Assembly: GCF_000003195.3 (NCBI RefSeq)
Contig: NC_012870.2
Coordinates: 24,482,501-24,546,500 of the forward strand
Direction: 5' to 3'
DNA from: Sorghum bicolor
Taxonomy: Eukaryota; Streptophyta; Magnoliopsida; Poales; Poaceae
DNA length: 64,000 nt
Of this stretch, positions 35,033-45,395 are shown in pieces. The notes beneath the pieces were generated by a model. The model was not told where the DNA came from. It saw nothing but the letters and a program-made list of their open reading frames with translations, and made no database searches. The first letter of the stretch is position 1. The number at the start of each line of letters is the position of its first letter. The translations under genes and the position numbers were made by a program.

Positions 35033-37764
35033 TGTCACACCCATATTTTAAGAACAAAATAGGATGCATAAAAGACTCATATGTGCCCCAGAAATAGTCG
35101 CACACATAAGTAGACAAATCTCAAATGTACCATTGCAGTGTTTATTACATAGCGGAATATATATTGAATCACATAGTCTCATACAAAAATGATAGCATAA
35201 AGTAAACAACGCTCTCGACGGAAGCTCCACACAGGGACACTGTTGACTGGTTGACTCCAAGCCTAGTACTCATAACGGTAATCCTCATTCCAGTCATCTT
35301 CATTATCATATCCTGAGGTGTTGGGAAATTGCAAGAGTGAGCACATATCGTACTCAACAAGTATAACCAGGGGTTCATGAGGCTCAAATAGCTGACACTG
35401 GTTTGACTGCAATTAGCTTTTAATAGTGGATAGCATGTTCATAATTAATGAGCAATTGTCAAGGAAGCATAAATAATCCATTAATCCCATGATCAAATGT
35501 AAGCATAATTAACTCATAGCCTAAACAATAATCAAATGAACATAATAACATAACAAGCTCATCATCTTAATGTAGATGTCCCCAAGGCCGCTCCTGACCG
35601 TGAGCTCGGCTAGTATACCAGTTTTACACTCTGCAGAGGTTGTACATCTTTACCCATGAGTCATGATTTACCCTTTCGCCCGAGGTAGCTAATCTCTTAA
35701 CCCCCTTCCCAGGGAGGTCGGCAGGGATCACTATGAAGCCTTTCAAAAGTTCGTCTAACAAGTTAGGGCCGCAAGGTTTCCTTTGCGAGCAGATATAGAT
35801 ACCCCCCTTCCGAATGGCACAATGACGCGCAGCCTATACACATAGGGACAGGGGCTCGCACTATACCCGTGTCGGTTCAGCCCCTCCGCCCTTTCGGGTA
35901 ACCTCTAACAAGCTAGAAAAGGTCTCCATACTGAGCTAAAGCCAGAGCCATTATAGCCCTCATGGTTGCACTGTTATCCCGGGTGATCACGTACAGACAA
36001 GATCTCATACAGTTATTTGTCATTCTTTTATGTTCATTGCATAGCTATTAATCATCTTACAAGATCATGGATTATATCAAGCACTAGCACATCTACACCA
36101 AATGCATATCAAGTAGGTAGCAAGGAATACAGATAACAATCATCTATGATTTTGCTAAGGTCGACAAGGTGATAGCATGCATATGACATATATGTGTAGT
36201 TATAGTGAATAGGTAGCAAGGTTGATCCCAAGTTATACTTGCCTTGCTCAAAGCTCTCCTGAGCTTGCTGGTCCTCAAAAGCTTGGGCTTGGTCACCAAC
36301 GTACGGCTCACCGTCTAATCCCAATCATCAATCAACAACACGCATCCCAATGTAGACAATCATACACGAAGCAACAAGATATAATTAGAACAATACACCA
36401 AACAGGGGTAAAACAAATATAAAAGTTTATGATAATATTCTACGCAGCGCTACGATCACACAAACGTAAAGTTCACGAAAATCGGAATTAAAACGAGTAA
36501 GATATGAATTTTCTAAGATTTCCTATAAAGAAATAATTAATTAAATGCTACTGCAGAATTAAAAAGTTTCAAAACAGTAAACTAATATTTCTAACATGTA
36601 GAGATCGTAAATACGAATCTAACGCAATTTGAATGGATAAAAACGGAGTTAAAACGAATATTTTATGAGCATTATAAAATCAGTGGCAATTCTGTAATTC
36701 CTGCAAAACGTATTTGAACACGGCCGACAGAAAAATACGCTTTCCAGTGGAGAAAACGTATTCAGTGGAATACGCCAGGGATCGCGGGTTGATAAGGGAA
36801 AACCCCAGGGGCTCTTAAACAAAAGTGACCCCGAAGGGGTATCTTCTAATCCAGGCGCTTGATTCCTCGATCTACGGCCGAGAACGCCCCCAGGGACACC
36901 GCGGCGGCGGCCGGCCGGTGCCCTGCTCTCCGATGCGGTGGTGCGCCATTTGCGCCGCCGCAGAGCTCTCCGGCCTCGCCCACTTCTCGTTTCCGAGCAC
37001 CAAAAACCAAACCGAAAGCACCGAAACGTGGAGAAACCCCTTGCGAGCTCACCTAGGCGTTCGGTTAGCGTTGGGAAGGAGGATGGAGCGCTCGCCGCGG
37101 AGGAGGATGGATGCGGCCTCGGCAAGATTGAGTTCGTGGCGTCTAGGGTTTGATTCTTGCGTCTTAGATGCAAACGGAACTGTGGCTTTGGAGGGGGGGA
37201 CTTTATAGGACTCGATTTCACAAAAAGGGCAAGAAATCCGCGGCTCGGGTTCGACATCGGGGAGGGAAACTTCCCTGCGCGCGTCCCGGCGGGGGGAAGA
37301 AGAAGGAAAGGTGAGAGAGGAGGCTGACGCGTGGGGCCAAGCTGTCGGCGGAAGGAAGAAAGGAGGGAGTGCGCGCGGGCCGGCCTGGCCGCCTGATGGG
37401 CCGCGCTAGCGGGCCAGGGTGGGGGAGTAAGCAGGCCAAGGAGACTGGGCCGAGGGGTGAGAGGGGGGGAAGTTCGGCTGGGGTTTCTTTTTTTTTTTTT
37501 TTTTTTCTCTTCTGTTTTCTTTTTCCAAGACAAATTCCAAAAAGGCTTTTTGAATAGAATTTGAGAGCAAATAAATTTCAACAAATATCAGCAGCACAAA
37601 ATAAATGCTATTCTCAGCATGAATGCAAAAGCATGTTGTTGGTCTTATGATGAATTTTATTCTCCACAAAATATTTGATTTGCTAAATTCAATGCCCATA
37701 AAAAAAATATTTAAATAAATCCAATTAAATCCTATTAATTGAAATTCAAATTTCGGGTGTTACA
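35033..37764 (-). repeat. 5' LTR (right) of the Tekay-like element
   Basis: 2732 bp, near-identical to 26148-28883. It differs by a 19-base instead of 23-base poly-T (near 37488-37506) and by single substitutions near 37038 and 37200. CCTATAAAG on the minus strand near 37203 is the candidate promoter TATA for the element transcript. Confidence 0.93.
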
Positions 37765-38431
37765 TCCTAGGAGCAAGCCTCGGGTTAGAAGACTTGATCC
37801 CGCAGGTACAGCCTCGGAGTAGACACCGACAGGCCGGGCTTCCTCCGATCTACACCTCCACTCTATCTCTCTCAATCTAGTAGAAACTAGAAGATCTATT
37901 TCTACTCACATTGGATGCTACGCCAAAAGAAATTTTATTTAGAGGAGAGGGATTTCTCTCAACTCTATGATGAACTTGTCTCCTCCAGGGGCCAGGGGGT
38001 CTGGTTTTATAGTCCCTCAAGTGAACGTGAGCCATCAGATCAAACCGACATTGATTGGACGGTTATCCTTGATCCTTTAGGTCGGTGGAGCGTCGTCCGC
38101 GAAAAGAGTTCTGATTCGAATCCAGGAGGGGGCGGGCGCCCTGGTCCTCAGGGCGGGCGCCCTGGGCCAGGCCCCTTTCGGCCTCCTCTTTGTTCCCGTG
38201 GCTTCTGGAGTCTTCGAGATGGTAGAAAATTGCGCGGTGCGTTGATATCTCTATGTAATCCCGACATGTGGGCCTTTCTTCCTTATTTCCTGATAAACCC
38301 CTGCAAAAACAGATAAACAACAAAACTCGTAGAATTCTGTCAGATCAAACCCTAATTCTGGTGTTGTTTGTATATTGGTCATTTCTCTTGTTTATTTGAT
38401 AACTAAAATTGATACTTAAGAACCGTCAACA

Positions 38432-39003
38432 GTGGCTATATCTAGAGTTGCCTCTAAAGATAGAGACAATTATAAAGGTGGCTGAAAATACAAACCATTC
38501 CAACAAATGTATTTTTAGAGGCGGTTTCTTTCGGAAACTATTTTGAGAGGCAAGTCTAGATTGAGCCACCTTTATTCAAAAAAAGGAGATTTGTTTACAA
38601 ATCAATTCTGTAGTGCTATATTAAATGCATTATCATGATATATTCATGGAAAATTTCATGAAAAACATCTGTTGTCATAGGTGTTTAAATATTTTTACAA
38701 ACTTTGAGCAAATCTAGAGTAGTTGACGAGAGAGTATATATCACACTCGAGCAACCAACTATGACCTAAGCCTATTAAAAGGCAACCATACATGTTTCGC
38801 GAAGATCGATCTCCAGCATCATATCGTAGAGATATATAATGAACACACAATAACCAATGTATGTTTTATGAGATTGTTTGGTCTAATCGGTTCATTTGGT
38901 TTGTACGTTGCCAGGGAGCCATTTTCATAAATTTTGTACAAGAACGAGATGGACATATAAGAGAAAAAATAAATAATATGGATGCAAAAGAAAAACGAAT
39001 AAG
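38432..39003 (+). repeat. ~570-bp direct repeat, right copy
   Basis: Matches 22594-23162 in the same orientation. It begins immediately after the CAACA end of the Athila-like LTR and includes the CACTA-like terminus (TGTAGTG ending at 38615). It runs into sequence just downstream of the UDP-glycosyltransferase gene. Confidence 0.9.
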
Positions 39004-39276
39004 ATGCAACAAATAAGTCGAAGAGCTGGAGGGTACATATCAGTCGTTCCTTAATCTTAAAAGAGAATATAACATACATCAAGGATCCTTTATTCCAAAT
39101 TATACGCTTGTATATATTACTACTGAATTACTAACCTGCATGGACAGGAAAGACCAAAAAGAAATAGAATAACGAGGGAATGGACTAACGCCTTAAGCAT
39201 GGTACGGTAGATATAAGTTAACACACAGCCAATGTGCGGTTTATTTCCTCGGGATGATAAGAGACCACCATATATA

Positions 39277-41109
39277 TCAATTCCACCCAAATTTTCCAAG
39301 GAACTCTATAATGTTCCTGTCCGAACTGCCACCTTCACTCATGGCCCTTTTAGCTTTTTCCCTCCAGTTCATCGCATTTTCCATGTATTCCTTGCTCTTT
39401 TCTCCATCCATCACTTGTCTCACACACCTCTCCACCTCATCCTTCCTGATAACTCCCTCCATATCAGGTCGTGCTCTAACGCCAACTCTCCATACATCCT
39501 CAATGTATTTGGCATTCATTGGCTGGTCGGACCACTGTGGCATGGCCACCATTGGCACTCCAATGCCTAATCCTTCCATTGTTGAGTTCCAACCACAGTG
39601 CGTCACGAAGCAGCCAACCGCGGGGTGCGCTAGCACCTCCAGCTGTGGGCACCATGCCACAATGAGCCCCCTCTCCTCATTCTCCTTCACCTTACTGACG
39701 AAACTTTTCGGAAGCTTGGACGTTTCGGGGCCCCTGACGACCCACAGAAAGGCCTTGCCACTATTGTACAGGCCTTGAGCCATCTCGGCCAACTGGTCTG
39801 GACCCGGCGCCGCGATGCTGCCAAAGGAGACATAGACAACGGAGCGCGCTGGCCTTTTGGCGAGCCAGGCCTTGCACTCCGTCGCCATCGGAGCGTGCAG
39901 GCTGAAACTGTAGGATGAATCGTCCGGCATGCGGTTGTCAAGGTAGGCTGACGGCAAGGTTGGACCAATCGTCTTGGCAGCCCACCTTGAAGCCATGTAC
40001 TCCGCTTCCTGTAAAGTTTCAGTATCATTTTTATTTATAACAATTCCGGCCGCCCGGCCAATGATCCATGTTTTGGGTCTCAACTCTCAACATACATATA
40101 GACCCATAATAAACCTCCATTTTACTCAAGTAGCTAGCTATAATGCTATATATATAGCTTGTATACTACATTACTGCTCTGATCGTACTCAATCCATCCC
40201 AAATTTTAAGTCGTTTGATCTTTTTTAATATCAAGTTTGATCACTCGTCTTATTTAAAGTTTTGTACAAAATATCACTTTTTTTGTTGTGTATTGGTTTA
40301 TTAATAAAAGTTTTTCAAGAATGACTTAAATTTGACTATATTTGTACAAATTTTTTGAATAAGACGAGTGGTCAAACTTGGGGTAAAAAAAGTCAAACGA
40401 CTTACCATTTGGAATGGAGGGAGTATATATGGAAACAAACCTCAGTCTGCAGTTCGTAAAAGGAGTTGATGAGGACATGATCTGCAACCTCGAGCCCCTG
40501 GCACTGCTGCAACAAGAGGTCAAGATAGGTGGAGGTGGAGGAGCTGTCGTCCTGCTGCGTGAGGAACGAGGAGCAATCGCGCGGTTCCAGCTGCAGTCCC
40601 TTGGGCAGGCCAGGCAGCTCCGCCAGGACCTTGTCCACCGGCAGCTTCACGTCGCCTCTCCACGCGTGGTCGTACACCACGTTCACCGAGCAGGCCTGCG
40701 TGAAGAAGGCCGCGCACGACGCGCCGTGCTGCCGCGCCACGCGGGGCACCCACAGCAGGAACGCGTCGTACACCACCACGCGCACGGGCCGGCCGTGGGA
40801 CGACTCGGAGCCGAGGAGCTCGTCCAGCGTGCGCGACCCGGCGGACTGGAGCCGTGCCAGGTACTCATGCACGTCGCCGACCTCGTCGTAGCCGCCAAGG
40901 TCGCAGCCATCGGAGATGGCGACGACGGGGACCGCTCCGGGTCCCGGCGGCACGCTGGAACCAAGGGCGGAGCGGGCCACCGCTAGGGTGCACCGGACGC
41001 CGTGGTGGATGGCGAGCCGCTTGCCCAACTGGAAGAGCGGGTTGATGTGGCCTTGGGCTGGGTACGAGACCAGGAGCACGCGAACGCTCACGTTGTTGGA
41101 TCCAGCCAT
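39277..41109 (-). CDS. UDP-glycosyltransferase (UGT74-like), 2 exons
   Basis: Family 1 plant glycosyltransferase that moves a sugar, probably glucose, from UDP-sugar to small acceptors in the cytosol. Exon 1 is 40441-41109 and exon 2 is 39277-40008, with a GT-AG intron in phase 0 and a 466-aa product, the normal size. The start MAGSNNVSV is followed by the acceptor-side motif PAQGHINPL with catalytic His21. Asp115 in VVVYDAFL is its likely partner. The 44-residue PSPG box runs from W342 (WCPQLEVLAHPAVG) through THCGWNSTMEG to Q385 (PQWSDQ); a terminal Gln favours UDP-glucose. The PAQGHINPLFQLGKRLA and TSTYLDLLLQQ stretches suggest group L/UGT74. The acceptor cannot be read from sequence. The intron holds a Stowaway MITE. 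No frame break is seen, so it should be functional. Confidence 0.93.
40009..40440 (-). other. UGT intron
   Basis: 432-bp GT-AG intron (donor GAG/GTTTGT at 40440, acceptor TTACAG/GAAGCG at 40009). More than half of it is a Stowaway MITE. Confidence 0.88.
40188..40423. mobile_element. Stowaway MITE in the UGT intron
   Basis: 236 bp bounded by TA on both sides. Terminal inverted repeats are CTCAATCCATCCCAAA on the left and the complement of TTTGGAATGGAGGGAG on the right. It can fold end to end. It is of the same family as 42135-42365. Confidence 0.9.
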
Positions 41110-41267
41110 GGCGCAGTCCGCTCTGTGTCTGCCTCTGTTAGCGGCAGCGCGCGGCTCAGTGTTAGTAGTGTGCGTGCCTACTTGAAGACTGAAACGCAAG
41201 ATCCCAGAGGGCTTCGGGGGGATAGCAGCTGATGTGCACAAGGACAGAAAAGATCAGCTTCTCCTAC

Positions 41268-41285
41268 GGGAAAATATATATATAG
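41268..41285 (-). promoter_or_regulatory. Candidate TATA box of the UGT gene
   Basis: CTATATATATATTTT on the minus strand lies about 165 bases before the ATG. A TTTTGAC (W-box core TTGAC) sits just upstream. Assignment is by position and composition only. Confidence 0.5.
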
Positions 41286-41344
41286 TCAAAAGGTGCGGCT
41301 ACAGGTGGACAAGTTGATCACCAAAGTGGTCAGAGAACAAGTAG

Positions 41345-41587
41345 GGCCTTGTTTAGTTCCGAAAAGTGAAAAGTTTTCGGTACTGTAGCACTTTCGTTTG
41401 TTTGTGTTAAATATTATCCAATCATGGACTAACTAGGATCAAAAGATTCGTCTCGTGATTTATAGCTAAACTGTGTAATTAGTTTTTATTTTCGTCTATA
41501 TTTAATGTTTCATGCATGTGCTACAAGATTCGATGTGACAGGGAATCTTGAATTTTTTTTTGTTTTCAGGGTGAAGTAAACAAGGCC
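41345..41587. mobile_element. Tourist/Harbinger-like MITE
   Basis: 243 bp with inverted ends GGCCTTGTTTAGTTCC and the complement of AAACAAGGCC. It is one of seven related copies in this window; better-preserved copies have a 3-bp target duplication. Here the flanks are TAG and TAA. It lies upstream of the UGT promoter. Confidence 0.85.
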
Positions 41588-42134
41588 TAAATAAAACTGA
41601 AGTGTCGATGGAGATATACTAGGAAAAGGTTAGGTGTCAAGAACGTGGAATGAAAACAAAATCAAAGATATATTATTATAGTAATATATGGTCTGACTTA
41701 TGCGCATTATTTAAGGTAGCAGATGAAAAGTACTATATTGTTTCAAAATTGTTTACTGAGCCCTCAATCATGAAAATTGTCCGTTCAGTTTTGGCCCATC
41801 TGGAATGGCAGCCCAAGCGGAACTCAGGGTTGTGTTTTGGGGTGTGTCTGGTTGCTGCTGCATTGGGATTGCAAGACAAAGCCTGAGTGAAACCATATTT
41901 CTTTAAAGATATAGTGTTTGATAGAGCTGCTTGTTGAGAGGATGTAGAAAAAGAAAAACAAAGATGATGTTTGGTTGATAGTTGTATGCATGCATGCGCC
42001 GATGCAATCTGCATGACCTATGAGACTAACGCGTGTGCACGCACCTCATCCCTGCATCTACACCGATGTGGCTTATGTGTGAAGCTCAAATTAGACGTCT
42101 CCCGTTAGCCTACATCCACCCTAGCTAAATTGTA
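41588..42134. other. Intergenic, no gene recognised
   Basis: Short frames only. About 90 bases near 41690-41780 resemble 44500-44590 (see findings). Confidence 0.5.
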
Positions 42135-42365
42135 CTCAATCCATCCCAAATTATAAGACGTTTGATGTTTTATATCAAATTTAACTACTTTTCTTATTCA
42201 AAATTTTACGTAAAATATTATTTTTTTGTCGTGACTTGGTTTATTAATAAAAGTTCTTCAAAAATAATTTAAATTTGACTATATTTACATAAATTTTTTG
42301 AATAAGATAAGTGATCAAACTTAAGGTCAAAAAATCAAACGTCTTATAATTTAGGATAGTGGGAG
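42135..42365. mobile_element. Stowaway MITE
   Basis: TA-flanked, with ends CTCAATCCATCCC and GTGGGAG. Internal sequence parallels the copy in the UGT intron, including GGTTTATTAATAAAAGTT. Confidence 0.88.
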
Positions 42366-42532
42366 TATCTCCTCATGTAGACATGCAGCAAATTAAGTAT
42401 GTTGCTCCATCAATTTTATATGGCACGTGTAGGACGAGGGGAGCACATCAACCGAACACATCCTTGATGGATGAGAGGAGACTTTGCACACCATAGTTAA
42501 TGAATTTATTATCATATATCATGTGTAACGGA

Positions 42533-43306
42533 CGGTGGCGAAGCCGGGAATTATGCATAAGAGGCTGGTGAAAGAATTTCAATATATGATAACTTAGTGT
42601 AGTTTAATTGATTAGATTTTTGTTTCAAGGTTAAGCTATATTTTTCTAAATTTATTCTGGTATTTGATGATCTTAATATGTTCGCTATTTTTCCTTTGAT
42701 AGATGACTATGTCTATCAACATTGGGGCGCATATGATGATTAATGAATATTAAAATCTATCGGCTCAATATCTTGAAAATATTCATATCCGTGGTAGGTG
42801 ACGGTTCTGTCGACAACGTGGTGCATGTGATAACTCGTGAATCCTAGAATCTATCATCTTAGTATTTCAAAAGTGCTCATAGTGGAATAGAATGTTTGTT
42901 TATTTATAGAAGTGAGTGTGCGTGCATATTGTGAGCATCTATATCTATAATGTGATTCACAATAAAATAAGATGATCACCGAATTGTTACTGCTAGTCAA
43001 ATATGCATAAGTAAACTATAAGTATAATGAAACATAAGTGTTTTAGTAGAACCAAAAAATTCAATAGATGTATATCTCCTAATATGGTAGACGAACAAAT
43101 TAAGATAAAATCTCAATATTTTATTATAATTGTATTGTATTCAATTGTGTTGTCTAGAAGATATTAGAAGACATATATAACAATAATTTATTTATTATAC
43201 CTTTTAATATAAACATAGACTATTAAATCTATATATATTATAAAAATAAGTTTATATTGTTAGGGGGGCCATGGCCCCTGCCCGGCACCCCCTAGCTCTG
43301 CCAATG
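42533..43306. mobile_element. Candidate hAT-like TIR element
   Basis: Left end CGGTGGCGAAGCCGG and right end CTAGCTCTGCCAATG form an imperfect inverted repeat. Flanking 8-mers GTAACGGA and GCAGCGGA agree at 6 of 8. An internal GGGGGGCCATGGCCCC palindrome lies near the right end. No transposase is visible. The call is tentative because both termini and the target duplication are degenerate. Confidence 0.4.
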
Positions 43307-44570
43307 GCAGCGGACGCATCTCCTAAGATTGGATATTTCAATAGTAGGGCAGTGGATAAAACACACGTTCAAATAGTTTGCATCAATAATAATACAACTT
43401 AAAGTGGCCTTGATGTAATCATGTTTACTCCATAATGAACTATACTTATATAAAAAACACAATCAACACTTGAAGAACAATTAACCGCTAGGGATGCTAA
43501 TTGTTCAAATAGAGTCCACCACCACCTCATTCTTCAGCACCTGGATGATTTCTAACCCTATCTTTGTATGTAAACAATGTGCTTAATCTCAATTCTAGTG
43601 ATTGATGAAGATACTCCATGAGAGAGAACCTCCCATCGCCTATTTCACAGAGCTCTAGAAAGACCTATTTGGACCAGAATAGAATAAGTTCACTTGAAAT
43701 GAGTCGACGAAAGACGACATATCTCGCTTGCAAACATATAATATCATTAAGACATGTGATTTATATTTTCTAAATTTTTCTCAGTTTAGTATGTAACAAA
43801 ACAATTTGGTGAGAAAAATGATTTTCTAAAATTTATTTTAATTTGACATAGGCTTATGTTGAAGTCTTTCATTGATGGCAGCATATATAATGTGTTTGAA
43901 TCATGAAAAAACATTCAAAGCATGTTTAGGTGTGGATTGGTGGTTTTCTAGAGATTTTCCAAATCTTTTTCTATATTTTTCCCTTTTCATCTTAGCAAAA
44001 TCCTTTCATTATAAGTTAACATAATTTTTGTGAAGAGCTTCGAATATTATAGCTAGATTCCTTAGGGCCTAATCCAAATCTAGGGTTTGTCCACACTTTG
44101 GGGAATTTTTATAGTTTGAATATGATTTTTTATTTACCTAGAATTGTTTTGAACTAAGAATATATAAATCCTGAGAATAAAAAAATTACCTTAGTCAAAA
44201 CCCATGTATAAATATATTTTCCAGTGCTCTCCTTAGCCTTCTTGTTGTAAATACGCAAATCTTTTCTGGAGAAGCCACCCATATATCCATATAGATGTAT
44301 CTGCGTGAATGAAACGTGATCTAGTCAAATCCTCCTCCTCCGCCACCACCACCACCACTACCATGGTGTATGTCTTGTGATCTTGAGAAGTAGCCCACAA
44401 GTTAATAACCAGCATGGTTATTAGAAGAAAACAAGTAAATAAAATTAAAGTAAAATGAAAATATACTAACAAAGTTATGCATGATGAACGATGTAGAAAT
44501 GATCTGGCTTATGCACACTATTTGAGATAGTAGATGAAATTGCATTATACATTGCTTCAAATTTATTTAC
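43307..44570. other. Intergenic AT-rich DNA, no gene recognised
   Basis: No frame with a recognisable domain on either strand. A (CCA)n-type run lies near 44342-44358. Confidence 0.5.
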
Positions 44571-44579
44571 TGGTCTCAA

Positions 44580-45381
44580 CCATGAAATGATTTGGCCTTC
44601 TCGATTAACTTGATTGTATCATCATCAATGCCCGAGGTGAAGGTGGAGGTTTGATCATCATCATCATCATCATTAGATCATTGCCTTTCCTTGATGAAGA
44701 GGCTCTTCTTGATCCATCTTGCATGACATCTCAAATGCCACCAATTTGCCAATGACAATGACCAGGGACATGTTGCCCAAGTCTTCCATGTTGTGGAGAA
44801 TGGTGATAATGTTTGCATGCATATTTGTGATGTGGTAGCATAGAGATGATCTTTCTCACAATGTTCGCATCACCTAGATTTTTCAATCCTATAGAACTTA
44901 GCTCATTGATAGTTAGATTCAAATGAGAATACATATCATGAATCAGCTCATTTTCATTCATTTTTAAGGAATCACAGCTTTGTTTTGCTAGGCAATGTTT
45001 TTGCTCACTGACATTGCTTGGTTCATCTTGGAGCTCATGCAATTTTAACCAAATTTCATTTGCACTTTTTAAGGTGAACACTTGATTACAAATTTCCATG
45101 CTTAAAGATTCAAACAAGCAATTTCTAGCTCTAGCATTTAGATGAATTTCCTTTTCATCACTCATGATTGGTTTCTCAAGATTCTTTAGGGATCTCATCC
45201 CGTTGCGAATGACTCTCCAAACACCCAAATCTACCGTCTTAAGGTAGCAGGCCATTCTAGCAATATAGTAGGGGAATTTAGTGCCACCAAAATGCAAAGG
45301 CCTAGAGGTATCCATCCTTCTCATTCTAAATGGCATCAACTCAACGACTTTGAAGCCACAGGTCCAAATATGAGCCGACCA
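44580..45381 (-). pseudogene. Sirevirus gag (UBN2/retrotran-gag type), broken
   Basis: The minus-strand frame reads RPLHFGGTKFPYYIARMACY, then VDLGVWRVIRNGMRSLKN, EKEIHLNARARNCLFESL, VFTLKSANEIWLKLHEL and NIVRKIISMLPHHKYA, the usual Sirevirus Gag core. A frame change follows HHKYA near 44815. In another frame an acidic run of aspartates (from ATC repeats near 44655-44680) leads to stops near 44590. The protein would form the capsid. No zinc knuckle is reached. It is non-functional. Confidence 0.85.
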
Positions 45382-45395
45382 GCTTTGATACCAAT

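Larger units (their letters stand above)
26148..37764 (-). mobile_element. Intact Tekay/Del-like chromovirus (Ty3/gypsy), 11.6 kb
   Basis: Two LTRs of 2736 and 2732 bp have ends TGTCACACCC and GGGTGTTACA. A perfect TCCTA target duplication (26143-26147 and 37765-37769, allowing for LTR/TSD boundary reading of one base) flanks it. On the minus strand the order is 5' LTR (right), tRNA-Met-type primer site, an extra 265-aa ORF, an unbroken 1484-aa Gag-Pol with C-terminal chromodomain, polypurine tract, 3' LTR. By eye the LTRs differ by two substitutions plus a 4-base length difference in a poly-T run, so the insertion is very recent. All parts needed for retrotransposition appear present. Whether it is expressed is unknown. 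Confidence 0.93.
25627..38431 (-). mobile_element. Athila-like LTR (copy 3), 5'-truncated, split by the Tekay-like element
   Basis: Sequence from TGATCCGCAAGCGCACGG follows the LTRs of copy 2 from about their 33rd base. It runs to 26147, resumes at 37765 (CTAGGAGCAAGC...) and ends ACCGTCAACA at 38431. The first ~30 LTR bases are missing at the junction with the pol fragment. Without the insertion it is about 1.18 kb. No adjoining internal sequence of the same family is visible. It differs from copy 2 at many positions. Confidence 0.85.

Noticed and set aside
40414..41232. Plus-strand frames up to 190 codons opposite UGT exon 1
   Set aside because: They are antisense shadows of a GC-rich coding exon. 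The minus strand encodes a complete UGT with all motifs.
44233..44472. Minus-strand 79-codon frame with a hydrophobic start and a valine run
   Set aside because: The valine run comes from a (CCA)n-type microsatellite; there is no promoter or domain.
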